A DNA stretch of 64,000 nt from Methanogenium cariaci JCM 10550 (GCF_001315945.1 NZ_BBBG01000001.1:1-64000), one strand, 5' to 3'; numbered from the stretch's first letter, positions 10,619 to 21,312 are shown. The notes: a model not told the origin generated them from the sequence alone. Numbers and translations are program-made.

Positions 10619-13600
10619 ATGAAAAAACCCCCCCTTTCAATTCTGATTTCAGGGACCAATACTCTTACCGCTGAATTAAAGGGCGCAATAACAAAGTGGA
10701 ATCCTGAATTCTCAGTTGAAACCGAAGATTCCGGAAAGAATGCACTGAAAGCTGCATCCAACAACACATATGATCTGATCATCTCCTTCTCCCGCCTTTC
10801 CGACATGCAGGGGCCTGCCCTCTGGCAGGAGCTCAGAAAAAATACTATCAACTCCCCCCCCTTCATCCTGATCTTTGATACGGAAGACGAACATGAGGTT
10901 CTGGATGCCCTGAGTGAGGGTGCGGATTTTTCCGTGCAGAGGGTAAAACCGCCGGACATTCTCTATCCGGAACTGGCAGACAAGATCCATACGATCGCCG
11001 ACCGGATAGAGACTAAACCGTTCTGCACTCCCCCCCAGGCCGTAAATGAGAGCGAAGAGCGATACCGGAGCATTATCGAAGGCGTCCCCGACTATATTCT
11101 GGTGCACCGCAACGGAACAATACTCTATGCCAATCCGGCGGTCTTTCAGGTCTTTGACCGGGATGCCACCGTTGTGATCGGTTCTGACATGATGGATTTA
11201 GTGGCCCCCCCGAGTCACAAAAAACGGTCCTTTCCATGATACAGAGGAGGGAAAACAACGAGCCTGTTTCCCCCCCGTATGAGTTTGTCCTCAACACAAA
11301 ATCCGGACCGAGAATCAACGAAGTCCGTGGTTCTGTGATCACGTATGGTGGAAAACCCGCATCGGTCGTTGTTCTGACGGACATTACCGACAAAAAAGAG
11401 GTTAAACTGCAGCTTCAGAAAAGCAGGGAGGAGTATAAGAGTCTGGTAGAAAATATCAACGAAATGGTGTATAAACTGGACACAAAAGGCAATGTCACCT
11501 ATATCAGCCCGGTTGTTGAGACGCTTATCGGAGTGACCGCCGAAGCGGTTACCGGGAAATGTTTCCGTGAATTTATTCACCCCCCCGATGACCGGAAAGC
11601 GATTGATGAGCATTTTTCCCTCCAGCTAAACGGCATTTCACAGCCGGTGACCTTCCGTGCCGTTGATCCTGACGGAGTTATTCATTATCTGCGCTCCTCA
11701 AGCCACGTGATAACAGACGACAATATTATCACCGGTTTTACCGGCACACTGAGTGATTTCACCGGTGAAACCCTCGCAAGAATGGAGCTTTTGGAGAGTG
11801 AACAGAGATTCAGAAGCCTGTTTGAAAATTCTCCCTTTGCCTACCAGTCTCTTGACCATGACGGCATGTTTCTTGACATCAACCCCGAATGGACGAAATT
11901 AACCGGCTATTCGAGAGATGAGGTCATTGGAACCTTTTTCGGAGATTACTGGCCAGAGGAACAATATCAGCGCTGCAAAACCGAACTCTTCAGATTTATC
12001 AAAAGAGGGGGGGAGGTGAATGCCGAAATAAACCTGAAATGCAAAGATGGGATCATTCGATCCGTGCTGCTCTCCGGAAGAGTCCAGCGGGACGGTGAGG
12101 GGGGGAACTTCGTCCGGACCCACTGTATCCTGAACGATATCACGGATCGAAAACATGCCGAAGAGTACACCCGGCTTCTTGCACGGATGTCGGACGATTC
12201 CCCCGGCATCAATCATTGTCCATGATTTCGACGGACAGATCATTTATGCCAATGAAGAGACGTTCCGGCTTCATGGTTTCCCCCCGCAGTGAGTTTATGG
12301 CGTTGAATCTGTTTGATCTGGATGCCACCGATGGGGGGGAAAAACTGCTCGATGAACGAATGAAAGAGATCAGTGAGACCGGGGGGGAACTCGATTATGA
12401 TACCGGGCATTTCAGAAAAAACGGTTCTCAAATCCCCCTGCATGTGAATATGAAAATGGTGAAATGGGAGGAGAAAAACGTCCTGTTAACCATTGCAACA
12501 GACTTAACCGAGAGAAAGAAAGCAGAAAATCTTCTGAAACAGAAGAATTTGTTTCTTCAGCAGTTAATTGATGCAATACCCATTCCCATTTTTTACAAAG
12601 ACATTCACGGCATATATACCGGGTGCAATGCCGCTTTTGAGACATCCATTGGTCTGCCAAAGGGCTGGATCATCGGAAAAACGGTGTATGACATCTCTCC
12701 GGGGAATTTAGCGGATATCTATCGGGAGCATGATCAGGCTCTTTTCGATACTCATGGAGTTGAGACCTATGAAACCGGCCTGAAATACGCAGACGGTTCG
12801 GTGCACGATGTGATCTTTTACAAGGCAACCTATGATGATATCAGCGGCAATGTTGCAGGACTTGTCGGAGTCATTCTTGATATCTCTGAGCGAAAAAAAT
12901 GGAAGAGGCCCTGAAAGAGAGTGAGGAGAAGTTCAAAAGCTATGTCGCGTATGCGAGAGAGGGCATATATATTGTAGATCCTTCCGGAAAAATTATTGAT
13001 GCGAACCCGGCAGCCAGTGATATACTGGGTTATACCAAAGATGAGCTGGTAACATTTACCATTCCCGAACTTGTTCCTCCGGAAGATATTGAATATGCCA
13101 TGACCCGGTTTTGCGATGTCGTGGAGGTAGGTCATCTGAGCGAGGAGTTTGTAACGGTAAGAAAGGACGGGATGCATGTTCCGGTCATCATTAATGCGGT
13201 TATGCTTCCGGACGGGAATACTCTGGCGATTCATACGAATATATCCGAACTCAAGCGTGCTGAGGAGGGGGGGGTTCGGGAGGCAAACAAGAAGCTCAAT
13301 CTTTTAAGCAGCATTACCCGGCATGATATCTTAAACCAGCTTACCGCGGTCATCGCGTGTCTTGAAATTATCGAGATGGTCGGCGAAATTCCCGAAGGTT
13401 CCGAGACAGAAAAGTACCTCCGGAAGATTTCCGGTGCGTCGGAGACCATTAAAACGCAGGTCCTCTTCACCAAAGATTACAAGGATCTGGGGGGGGAACA
13501 GGTTCCGAAATGGCAAAATGTCGGGGGGGCCATCGTGGACGATACCGCAAAAATCCCCGCCTTTGAGAGTATGACCGTTGAAAACCGTCTTGAAGATCTT

Positions 13601-13942
13601 GAAATATATGCCGATCCGCTTTTTGAGAAGGTCATATACACGCTCTTTGATAATACCATCCGGCACGGGGGGGAAAAGACCTCGACGATCAGATTTGCAT
13701 TCATCCCCCCCTCCTCCGATGGTATAACGATCATCTGTGAGGATGACGGCATGGGTGTTCCTGATGCATACAAGGAGAAGATATTCAACCGGCAGCACTA
13801 CACGAACACCGGACTCGGTCTCTTCCTTTCCGGGGATATCCTCTCGATTACGAAGATTTCAATGAAAGAGACCGGTGTATATGGCAAAGGGGGGGCCCGG
13901 TTTGAGATGATGGTGCCCGCAGGGATGTTTCGTTTCCGGTAA
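10619..13942 (+). CDS. Multi-PAS sensor histidine kinase
   Basis: After reconstruction about 1,105 residues: an N-terminal receiver-like domain (SILISGTN ...), then about five PAS domains (YILVHRNGTILYAN, MVYKLDTKGNVTYIS, FAYQSLDHDGMFLDIN, IPIFYKDIHGIYTGCN, GIYIVDPSGKIIDANP), and a kinase core with H-box ITRHDILNQLTAV, N-box LFDNTIRHG, G1 box EDDGMGVP and G2 GLGLFLS. No transmembrane segment is seen, so it is probably cytosolic. The frame breaks at about 11207, 12197, 12284 and 12895. Such kinases are abundant in Methanomicrobiales. No partner response regulator is adjacent. Confidence 0.85.
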
Positions 13943-14054
13943 CCGCGGTTCCACGGTTCTGAGACATCCCGGAGTGCCGTTGCTGCTCTGATAAGTGTAG
14001 AGTCGGTAACGAAGGGGGCATCTCTTATGCAGATGCATGGTGGATGCACCCAGG

Positions 14055-14323
14055 AGTGTCAGGTCTGCTTTACGTACAGCGTGTCGAACCTGATAGTGTC
14101 AAGTCTGCTTTACGTACAGCGTATTGGACCTGATAGTGTCAAGTCTGCTTTACGTACAGCGTATTGGACCTGATAGTGTCAGGTCTACTTTACGTACAGG
14201 GTGTTGGACTCGATAGTGTCAAGTCTACTTTACGTACAGGGTGTTGGACTCGATAGTGTCAAGTCTACTTTACATACAGCGTGTCTGACTCGATAGTGTC
14301 AGGTCTACTTTACATATATATGA
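14055..14323. repeat. 40-bp tandem repeat array (six units plus a partial)
   Basis: Units of exactly 40 bp begin with agtgtcaagtctactttac at 14055, 14095, 14135, 14175, 14215, 14255 and 14295 (partial). A diverged further match, aagtgtcagatttaccttac, lies at about 14374. There are no unique spacers, so this is not CRISPR. The half-site TGTCA in each unit also forms both arms of the palindrome before the Fic gene, suggesting multiple binding sites for the same regulator. Confidence 0.9.
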
Positions 14324-14416
14324 CCATCCTGATGGGTATCACGTGTGATGGAAAAAGATACAATCTCCCTGGTAAGTGTCAGATTTACCTTACATCTCAG
14401 AAAATGTATCAATCTA

Positions 14417-14434
14417 TGTCAAGTAGAGTTGACA
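14417..14434. promoter_or_regulatory. Palindromic operator at the fic promoter
   Basis: TGTCAA (14417-14422), GTAGAG, TTGACA (14429-14434) is a perfect inverted repeat. A TATA-like aatatata follows at about 14445, and the Fic start codon is at 14494. Binding by the Fic protein's own HTH or another regulator is inferred. Confidence 0.6.
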
Positions 14435-14493
14435 CTCTCGCAAGAATATATAGCCATACATCATACTATGATACAACTACCTGTTGGGAAGAA

Positions 14494-15654
14494 ATGATGA
14501 AAACAAACAGAGCAGGACATTTCCAAAGAATGCCGGAAGGGTATGATGCATTCATTCCAAAACCACTGCCACCCGATAGTTTAGACCTCGATGAGGATCT
14601 TCTCCTTTTACTGTCCAAAGCTGACAGAGCACTTGCAAAGCTTGATGGAGTTACTGAGGTACTCCCCCCCAATCCGGATCTCTTTGTTGCAATGTACATT
14701 AAGAAAGAGGCACTTCTCAGTTCCCAGATTGAAGGGACACAGGCATCTCTCCGTGGCGTTCTTGAATTTGAAGCTGATATGAAACCGAAAGAGGACGTAA
14801 ACGAAATCCGTGAGGTGGTAAATTATATTCAGGCAATGGGACATGGAATGGAAAAACTTACCTTTGCTCCCTTTTCTCTTGATCTTCTCAATGAAATTCA
14901 TCGATTTCTGATCAAAGGTACTCGTGGAAGTGCCCGCTACCCCCCCGGAAATATCAGAACGAAACAGAACTGGATCGGTGTTCCCGGAACAACCATTTAT
15001 GATGCCATATTTGTTCCTCCTCCGCCGGAAAACGTGCCTGCAATTCTGGACGATCTCATGGATTTTGTAACCCGGAAGGACAAACTTCCTTCTCTCCTGA
15101 AAGTTGCGTTCATTCATGCACAGTTTGAGACAATACATCCATATTATGACGGAAACGGGAGAATGGGGCGTCTGCTTATCACCTTTTATCTCTATTATCA
15201 GGGGATTCTTTCCCGGCCACTGCTCTACCTGAGTTTTTACCTCAAGAAGAACCAGCAGGAATATTATGAGATTCTGAATTATGTGAGATTTGAGGGAAAC
15301 TGGGAGAGATGGATTGAATTTTTCTTAAAAGGAGTCGTTGAGACATCTGAAAATTCAATTGAGACAGCCCGAAAAATCATTTCTCTTCAGAATGATTTAA
15401 AGAACAGGCTTGTCGAACATTCTATCGGAGGGGGGGTTGCATCTCTCAGGTTTATTGACTTCATCTTTGGCAACCCGATTGTCTCATCATCTCTGGTCGC
15501 TGAAGAGCTTTCTATCAGCAGACAGACGGCAACAAGTATGTTAAAAAAATTTGAGGATGCAGGAATTATCACTGAAATTACCGGTCAGAAGCGATTCAAA
15601 AAATATGTATTTGATGAATACCTGAGGATCATTCAGGAAGGTATCAGCACCTGA
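14494..15654 (+). CDS. Fic family AMPylase-type protein with C-terminal winged helix
   Basis: Contains the Fic motif HPYYDGNGRMGR (complete HxFx(D/E)GNGRxxR type with Tyr for Phe) and an N-terminal inhibitory motif SSQIEG, matching the autoinhibited class with (S/T)xxxE(G/N). The C-terminus is a winged helix (SLVAEELSISRQTATSML). Fic domains transfer AMP or related groups onto proteins. Start placed at ATG 14494 (MMKTNRAGHF), where family members begin; the frame is intact. The gene is AT-richer than its flanks, and the upstream 40-bp repeats and palindrome suggest a self-regulated, mobile unit. Confidence 0.9.
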   Translation: MMKTNRAGHFQRMPEGYDAFIPKPLPPDSLDLDEDLLLLLSKADRALAKLDGVTEVLPPNPDLFVAMYIKKEALLSSQIEGTQASLRGVLEFEADMKPKEDVNEIREVVNYIQAMGHGMEKLTFAPFSLDLLNEIHRFLIKGTRGSARYPPGNIRTKQNWIGVPGTTIYDAIFVPPPPENVPAILDDLMDFVTRKDKLPSLLKVAFIHAQFETIHPYYDGNGRMGRLLITFYLYYQGILSRPLLYLSFYLKKNQQEYYEILNYVRFEGNWERWIEFFLKGVVETSENSIETARKIISLQNDLKNRLVEHSIGGGVASLRFIDFIFGNPIVSSSLVAEELSISRQTATSMLKKFEDAGIITEITGQKRFKKYVFDEYLRIIQEGIST

Positions 15655-15832
15655 GGAATCCCCCCCCTGTTTCCGAAAATATTCTCTCTGTTTTACGGCG
15701 ACCGCAACCAGTCCCAGCCTCCGGCAGTTGTTCATGTTTGAAAAACCGGATATTGATATGCGAGACGGAGGCATATATCTTCAATAAGTAGCTTGTAAAC
15801 TCACGCCAGTTGTCATCGGCCAGAAACACCAT
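15655..15832 (-). other. Possible small or decayed reading frame
   Basis: Minus-strand frame starting MVFLADDNWREFTSYLLKI, shifting near 15740 to a frame reading NCRRLGLVAVAVKQ. Codon use looks coding but I recognise no family. It could be the remnant of a gene displaced by the Fic unit. Confidence 0.25.
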
Positions 15833-15964
15833 CCAAACGATCCCAACCGATAAAAAAATTATTGGAACGGTTCAAACGCAATCTCACTGACGACCGGCCG
15901 GAGAACCTGGGGGGGCTCGTGTTGCCCGGTGGATTTGGACAATCCCCATCCACTGCTATACCGG

Positions 15965-16754
15965 TCACGGGACAGGGGGGGCCTGCTGTTTCGGCGCCCG
16001 CAGAATTCCCGATTCAAACTCCTGTCCCATACGCTGTATACCTCCTGACTCCGGTTTTCCCCCCCATCCCCAGAACGTCTTATTAATCCCTCTGACTTTA
16101 AACAACGGCGTCAGCCCGGACTGACAGATGATCGCGACATTCATATTCTTTTCATTGGTGATTTCGAAACCGGCATCCAGATTTGCCAGGGATAACCGGG
16201 GGGGAACCTGCATCTTTGCTTTCAACCCGATCGCCGCATCCCTGCCCTGTGAGATCAGGATCGTCGCGGACGTGGCCATCATCAAATCACTGATCACCAC
16301 CCAGTCATCCTTCCACTCGCCGTGTTCATGCGCATCCAGAATCGTCCGGTCGAGGGCATCCACATCCGCGATCAACTGGTGTTCCGTGCCCGTTGCTTCA
16401 AACACCACCCCCCCTGCATTGCTGCCGAACGTCACCACGATACCGGCATCGGCCACATCAAGATTGAACTGCGGGATGCCCGCGTCCCCCGCGTAGTTTC
16501 GTTGAAACCGAGACCCCCCCGCCTGACCGGTGTTTCAGCTCTCCTTTGGACGAGTCTCTCCTGACGTTGAAATCCATCCCTTTCTTGTTTAAACTGGATA
16601 CGTAGGTGAATTCATTGTGCTTCAGTTCACCGATATCACCGATCTGCAACGGAAGATCCGGCAGCCATGTTGCGAAATAATGGAACTCCTCATACATCTC
16701 GTTCATGTAGTGTTCCGATACACTCAGCGTACGCAGTCTTGATATGCTCTCCAT
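15965..16754 (-). CDS. Conserved protein of unknown function
   Basis: About 255 residues when joined across a break near 16500. Distinct motifs are HYMNEMYEEFHYFATWLP, QIGDIGELKHNEFTYVSSL, and later GLTPLFKVRGI. The pattern is familiar from uncharacterised proteins in diverse microbes, but I cannot name a function. No signal peptide or transmembrane segment is evident. It is transcribed divergently from the flavodoxin gene at 16947, with TATA-like stretches between them. Confidence 0.6.
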
Positions 16755-16946
16755 ACAAATTTATCCAGATCACTATGCACATATATAATGATATCTCATA
16801 TTCGACGATATATTGCGGAGGGTTTATTTTCTTCGCAGCGAGATATCTTCGTTAGCGAATGTGACCGCACCTGTCCCCCCCGCAACAGGAAACCGGTGCA
16901 TACATTGTGAGAGAACATCCGCGAGGAACACATGAGGTAAGAGATC

Positions 16947-17463
16947 ATGGAGATAAAAATAATATTCTATTCCTATACCGGGATCACCCGGGGGGGCGTA
17001 GCGCAGAAGATACAGCGGGCCTGCGGGGGGGGTGACCTTGTCGAGGTAAAGACAGTAAAGCCATATTCCGCCCTCACTGCCTACTCAATGGGATGCTACC
17101 GGGCGATGCGGGGGGGAGAATCCGATCCTATTGAGCCTTCGGTAATCGACGTCTCCACATCCGATCTGATTGTGATTGGCACACCGGTCTGGGCCTTCCG
17201 GGCCCCCTCCCGCCATAAACGCGGCGGTAGAGGCACTCTCCGGGTGCGAAGGAAAATCGGTCATACTCTTTGCGACCTGCGGGGGGGGACAGGCAAAAAA
17301 TACCCTCTCGTTCCTTACCGAAGCACTCGCTGCAAAGGGTGTGCGGGTCAGAGGAGAGTTTGTGTTCGACAAAAACGAGGTGGAGAACCCCCCCGCGAAG
17401 ATTGATGTCCTCATCGCTGCGGTGAAATCTGTTGGCGGTTCTGAAATAAAAGCTGCCGTCTGA
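16947..17463 (+). CDS. Flavodoxin family protein (paralogue)
   Basis: Same architecture as the gene at 5398: FYSYTGITRG phosphate loop, DLIVIGTPVWAFRAP, and LFATCGG. The frame breaks at about 17205, where C5 stands for a C4 that would read RAPPAINAAVEAL. Runs at about 16990, 17025, 17110 and 17281 each add one Gly relative to the other paralogue or the expected loop. Ends 47 bp before a GNAT gene in the same direction. Confidence 0.85.
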
Positions 17464-17509
17464 TTGTTCTCCGTCATCACCGCAGGCGGGCACATACCGG
17501 AAATCTACC

Positions 17510-18122
17510 ATGAAAGACCAGAACGGGCAGGCAGCAAAACAACTGACCACGGCACCGGGTTCGAATATATACCTCCGTCCATGGGAACTGAGAGACGCCC
17601 CCTTCACTTGCGCAGTATGCAAATAACCCCCCGCATCGCCGCCAGCCTGCGGGACGATTTTCCTTCGCCCTATACCCTGAATGACGCGAACCGGTTCATT
17701 GCGATGGCAACCGGCAGGTCATCCGCCCGTTCCTTACCCGGCTCCCCGGCCGGATCATCATGCCGGTCGTCATCCCGGCTGCTGCTGGCAATCGCGGTGG
17801 AGGGTATCGCCGTCGGGGGGGGATTGGTATTCATCTGCTGGACGATGTCTACCGAAATACTGCCGAGATTGGTTACTGGCTGGGAGAACCCTTCTGGGGG
17901 GGAAAGGGCATCGTTACCGCTGCAGTCTCTGCCCTCGTGCCGGTGGTGTTTGAACGTTTCGACATTGTCCGGCTTCAGGCGGGTGTGTTTGCCAGCAACC
18001 CGGCCTCGATGCGGGTGCTTGAGAAATGCGGGTTTGTCCGGGAGGCGGTGCTCCGGGATGCGATCACCAAGAACGGTATCGTCATGGACGAGGTGATGCA
18101 CGTCCGGTTCCGGGATGAATGA
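17510..18122 (+). CDS. GNAT family N-acetyltransferase (RimJ/RimL type)
   Basis: Reads IYLRPWELRDAP at the N-terminus and IGYWLGEPFWGKGIVTAAV (acetyl-CoA loop), then FASNPASMRVLEKCGFVRE, diagnostic of RimJ/RimL-like ribosomal protein or small-molecule acetyltransferases. Frame breaks at about 17617 (C5 for C4) and 17817. A Ser/Arg/Pro-rich stretch near 17715-17785 is longer than usual for the family and may be a misread segment. Confidence 0.75.
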
Positions 18123-18194
18123 GCGGGGGGGGTTTTGCCGCTGATGCACATGCAGACGGAACGTTGATCCATTCAAAGGATCCGGGTACGGGTT

Positions 18195-18341
18195 ATATCC
18201 GGTTATCCGTGGATATTTTGTTGATATCTATTCCTGGATGGATATCCGGTTATACATAGATATTTTGATGATATCTATTCCTGAGTAGATATCTGGTTAT
18301 ACATGGATATTTGCATAATATCTATTCCTGAGTGGATATCT
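18195..18341. repeat. 47-bp tandem repeat (three units)
   Basis: Units start with atatccggttat, atatccggttat and atatctggttat at 18195, 18242 and 18289, with the next edge at 18336. Each contains several GATATC-like palindromes and tcctgagt ends. Function unknown; it lies right after the GNAT gene. Confidence 0.85.
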
Positions 18342-19092
18342 ACGAATAACGGTATCATCTGCAATGATCTCATCTAAACCGGATATTGTGGGTGAGACGT
18401 CAACTACTCATGACTAAAGTTGTGAACCTTTCTGCCTGTTTTTTTCGTAGTAATCATACCCTGATTCCGATTCATCCTCTTCATATTGGACACTATACGG
18501 CGGAAATATCGATCAGATGATGATTCCTGTAACGGAGATTGTACACAGGAGTAATGTGCAGAGGATTATTGTGTATCCGGATGTGGAGCATCAGCGAACT
18601 GGTTTTTCCTGACGTAAAAAAGAGCGGGAGTTGTCGGGGGGGATTAGAGGATTAATATCCCTTCTTCCTCCTATGGTATGTTGTATATCGTGAACGGATA
18701 CTACTGACCGGAATTGTAATGACTAAGTCCTAATCCTCTCTGTTTTGTTTTAGACACCTTTCATTGCCGGGAGTGCAACCGGTGTGCATGATCTCCCATT
18801 CTGTCATGGTACACCTCGTTGGTGGGGGGGTTTATTGAATATGGCCGGTCACTATCTGAGATGCGGCCGCTGCTTCCGCGTTTTCCCATCGGTTCTCACC
18901 TCCCTGCGTGCATGGATGAGAATTGACTAAAATAATACATTAACCTTTGCCCCAAGTTATTTTTGAGTGGTTAATGGGCTCCTGTCTTTTGGCAGGCCCA
19001 ATCTAATAATGGGTGTTTTCATCGCTGCCCGGATATTCTGTGGGAACCAGCAAAAAATTAAACATCACACAGGGGGGGAACAAGGGATTACA
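18342..19092. other. Long intergenic region
   Basis: About 750 bp without a convincing reading frame. A hairpin-forming segment (gggctcctg, loop, caggccc, about 18976-18999) lies roughly 95 bp before the nitroreductase start and could be a regulatory RNA structure. AT-rich stretches at 18730-18960 may be promoters. Confidence 0.5.
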
Positions 19093-19938
19093 ATGGACCG
19101 TGAAAAAATGGCAACCATACTCGTGGATGAAGACCTCTGCACCCGCTGCGGAATATGCTCAGCCGTCTGCCCGATGAACATTATCGACCCGGCAGATGAG
19201 AATACCCTTCCCGTGGTCCGGGGTGAAAACGCTGATCGGTGTATTGCCTGCGGACACTGTGAGGTCACCTGCCCGCCGCATGCCCTCCTCCTGAACGTCC
19301 GGCCCGACGAGAAGGAGGAGTGTCCGGCCAATGCCGGGAGTGTCTCCGCCGAAGATATCGGTTATTACCTGAAGAAACGCCGGTCCGTTCGACATTTCAC
19401 CAGAGACCCGGTCGCAAAAAATGAAATTCTTGAGGTGCTCGATATCGTCCGGTATGCCCCCTCAGGGAGCAACGGGCAACCGGTGCAGTGGACGGTGGTG
19501 CACGACCCTGAAGATGTCAGAACGGTTGCCGGTCTGACGATTGAATGGATGAAAACCCTGCTCAGTACCGATCATCCCCCCCTGAGCGGGTATGTTCCGG
19601 GACTGATAGAGGCCTGGGAAAACGGCCATGATGTCATCTGCCGCGACGCCCCCCCGCACCTGCTGGTTGCCCATATCCCGGAAGCGAGTCCGATTGCCGC
19701 CGTCGACGGTATCATCGCCCTGACCCATTTCGATATCGCCGCGAAGGCGTATGGTATCGGCACCTGCTGGGCGGGATTTGTTTCCATGGCCGTCCTTTCC
19801 TATGAACCGCTCCGCAGGGAACTCGGCATCCCCCCCGTGGGACGGACCTGTGCCTTTGTGATGATGCTCGGCCACCCGAAGTACAAAACCTCCGGCCTTC
19901 CCCCCCGGCGCAATCCGGTGGAGGTGACGTGGCGGTAG
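19093..19938 (+). CDS. Ferredoxin-nitroreductase fusion
   Basis: N-terminal 2x[4Fe-4S] ferredoxin (CTRCGICSAVCP and CIACGHCEVTCPP) joined to an FMN nitroreductase domain (RRSVRHFTRDPV, RYAPSGSNGQPVQWTVV, GIGTCWAGF). Electrons from ferredoxin would reduce the FMN without NAD(P)H, an arrangement common in methanogens and clostridia. Start set at ATG 19093 (MDREKMATI) because the upstream part does not fit the family. Frame intact, about 281 residues. Substrate unknown. Confidence 0.9.
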   Translation: MDREKMATILVDEDLCTRCGICSAVCPMNIIDPADENTLPVVRGENADRCIACGHCEVTCPPHALLLNVRPDEKEECPANAGSVSAEDIGYYLKKRRSVRHFTRDPVAKNEILEVLDIVRYAPSGSNGQPVQWTVVHDPEDVRTVAGLTIEWMKTLLSTDHPPLSGYVPGLIEAWENGHDVICRDAPPHLLVAHIPEASPIAAVDGIIALTHFDIAAKAYGIGTCWAGFVSMAVLSYEPLRRELGIPPVGRTCAFVMMLGHPKYKTSGLPPRRNPVEVTWR

Positions 19939-20011
19939 GGTCCTCGCCCATTATGAATACCACGCAGCCATGGACGAAGCGCCGCCCGGTTCAGAAAAAA
20001 ATAAGGGTCGG

Positions 20012-20608
20012 TTAAACCGGGAGCACCCGGCTGCCATACACTTCGTTGATGACGGTGCCGATACCCAGGTAGAGCGCGAGGATGCCGGTAACAATACCGG
20101 TAACACCGGCAAGGGTGTGGACCAGGTGAATGCCGGTCAGGTTTGCGGCCACGAGGAGCACCACCAGAAGGATGAGTAGTGCAAAGGTGACCTGCAGGAG
20201 CCGGTGCATCTTCAGGCTGCAGATGAAGAGGCCCACGATCAAAAGACCCCCCCAGACGGACAGGAATGCCGAGAGATCCACCGGGGTTGCCGCTGCGGCA
20301 AGACCTGTTGTCGGCAGCATCAGGATTGCTGCAAAGGAGATCCAGAAGATGCCAAAACTCCCGAAGGTGACCATGCCGAAGGTGTTGTTCTTCTTCCACT
20401 CCATCAGGCCGACGATGACCTGGGCGAGTCCGCCGTAGAGGAGTGCCATCGAGATGATGGGACTGTTCAGCCCCCCCGTTATCCCAACGTTGTGGAGACT
20501 GAGCAGAATCGTGGTCATCCCGAATGCACAGAGGCCGAGCGGTGCGGGGTTTGCGGTATTGTCTATCAGGAAGAGGTTATTCCTGCTCTGTTCTTCAATC
20601 GGTTCCAT
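20012..20608 (-). CDS. Acetate/succinate transporter, GPR1/FUN34/SatP family
   Basis: Signature NPAPLGLCAFGMTT near the N-terminus and YGGLAQVIVGLMEW, with six predicted membrane helices over about 198 residues, the normal size. Members carry acetate or succinate with protons. Start chosen at ATG 20608 (MEPIEEQSRN). Frame intact. In an acetate-requiring hydrogenotrophic methanogen it could serve acetate uptake; that is inference. Confidence 0.9.
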   Translation of the reverse strand: MEPIEEQSRNNLFLIDNTANPAPLGLCAFGMTTILLSLHNVGITGGLNSPIISMALLYGGLAQVIVGLMEWKKNNTFGMVTFGSFGIFWISFAAILMLPTTGLAAAATPVDLSAFLSVWGGLLIVGLFICSLKMHRLLQVTFALLILLVVLLVAANLTGIHLVHTLAGVTGIVTGILALYLGIGTVINEVYGSRVLPV

Positions 20609-20753
20609 AATATTTTTACATCCTCCATAAAACCGGTGCAAAATTCCCGTCTGCTGGTGAAGTCCGGTGATGGCGCACCCTGACGGCAGTGTTGTGGTGC
20701 GCAGGATTAAATAATCTTTCTCCGATCCCGTTTGCAGGGTCGCAGGGAGGTAA

Positions 20754-21034
20754 TCATCCCTCCTTTTGTTTCAGGATCTCCTGCACAATCTCTTCATGGG
20801 TATCAGAAATCCCTTTCCGCAAATCCGTAAGCGACTTCTCAATTGCCTTCAGCGTCTCTTCACTCAGGGTTCATCAATCACGCGATCGGTCAGGCGTGCA
20901 ATGACTGCGTCATACGACTCGTCCGGTCTGTCTTTCAGGAAATCGAGTTGTTCACGGGTGCGGGGGCTGATCCGGATCGGGATTGTCGCGGATTCCGGGT
21001 CGGGGTTCTGTTCAGGATTGGATGCCCGTGGCAT
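20754..21034 (-). CDS. Ribbon-helix-helix-like small protein
   Basis: About 93 residues after joining a break near 20870 (C3 where C4 fits). Core ATIPIRISPRTREQLDFLK is a ribbon-helix-helix-type start, followed by DESYDAVIARLTDRV and a coiled, charged tail EEIVQEILKQKE. Similar proteins are antitoxins or small regulators; no toxin is adjacent. It is divergent from the methyltransferase operon, so it could regulate it. Confidence 0.6.
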
Positions 21035-21144
21035 GAACAGGGATTGGACGACGGTTACGAAAAAATAGTGTGTACGGTATGGTATGCACAGCTGATGGAA
21101 CGCAGGAGAGAGGTAATCTGTCTCATGCTTTTGGCCACATTATA

Positions 21145-21233
21145 ATTCCCATCTGCCTGTTATAATCAATTTTTATGGCTAAAATTTACTATCTTCCAGG
21201 TATGTGCCCCCCCGAACAGATTCAGATGGGAAT
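21145..21233. promoter_or_regulatory. 11-bp inverted repeat in the divergent promoter region
   Basis: ATTCCCATCTG (21145-21155) and CAGATGGGAAT (21223-21233) are perfect inverted copies 67 bp apart, flanking the start of a small reading frame and TATA-like sequences (ttataat at 21160). It may be an operator pair allowing looping, or a transcript stem. Confidence 0.5.
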
Positions 21234-21312
21234 GTCACCTGCTGAAGGTATTTATGAGGTGATGAGGAATAGTCACAGAAAGGCAGGATGTATGGCCTTT
21301 TTTGGAAAATAA
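21175..21312 (+). CDS. Small 45-residue protein upstream of the methyltransferase operon
   Basis: ATG 21175 to TAA 21310-21312, beginning MAKIYYLPGMCPPEQIQ and ending GCMAFFGK. It lies 38 bp before the MtrH-like gene in the same direction. Coding-like composition with two Cys and five internal Met. No family recognised. The C6 in the Cys-Pro-Pro codons follows the window-wide run anomaly. It could be a leader or accessory peptide of the operon. Confidence 0.5.
   Translation: MAKIYYLPGMCPPEQIQMGMSPAEGIYEVMRNSHRKAGCMAFFGK

Noticed and set aside
14055-14323. CRISPR array
   Set aside because: The 40-bp units are contiguous with no unique spacers and there are no cas genes.
15965-16754. Gasdermin-like pore former
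   Set aside because: I see no lipidated N-terminal Cys, no matching pore-domain pattern and no adjacent protease.
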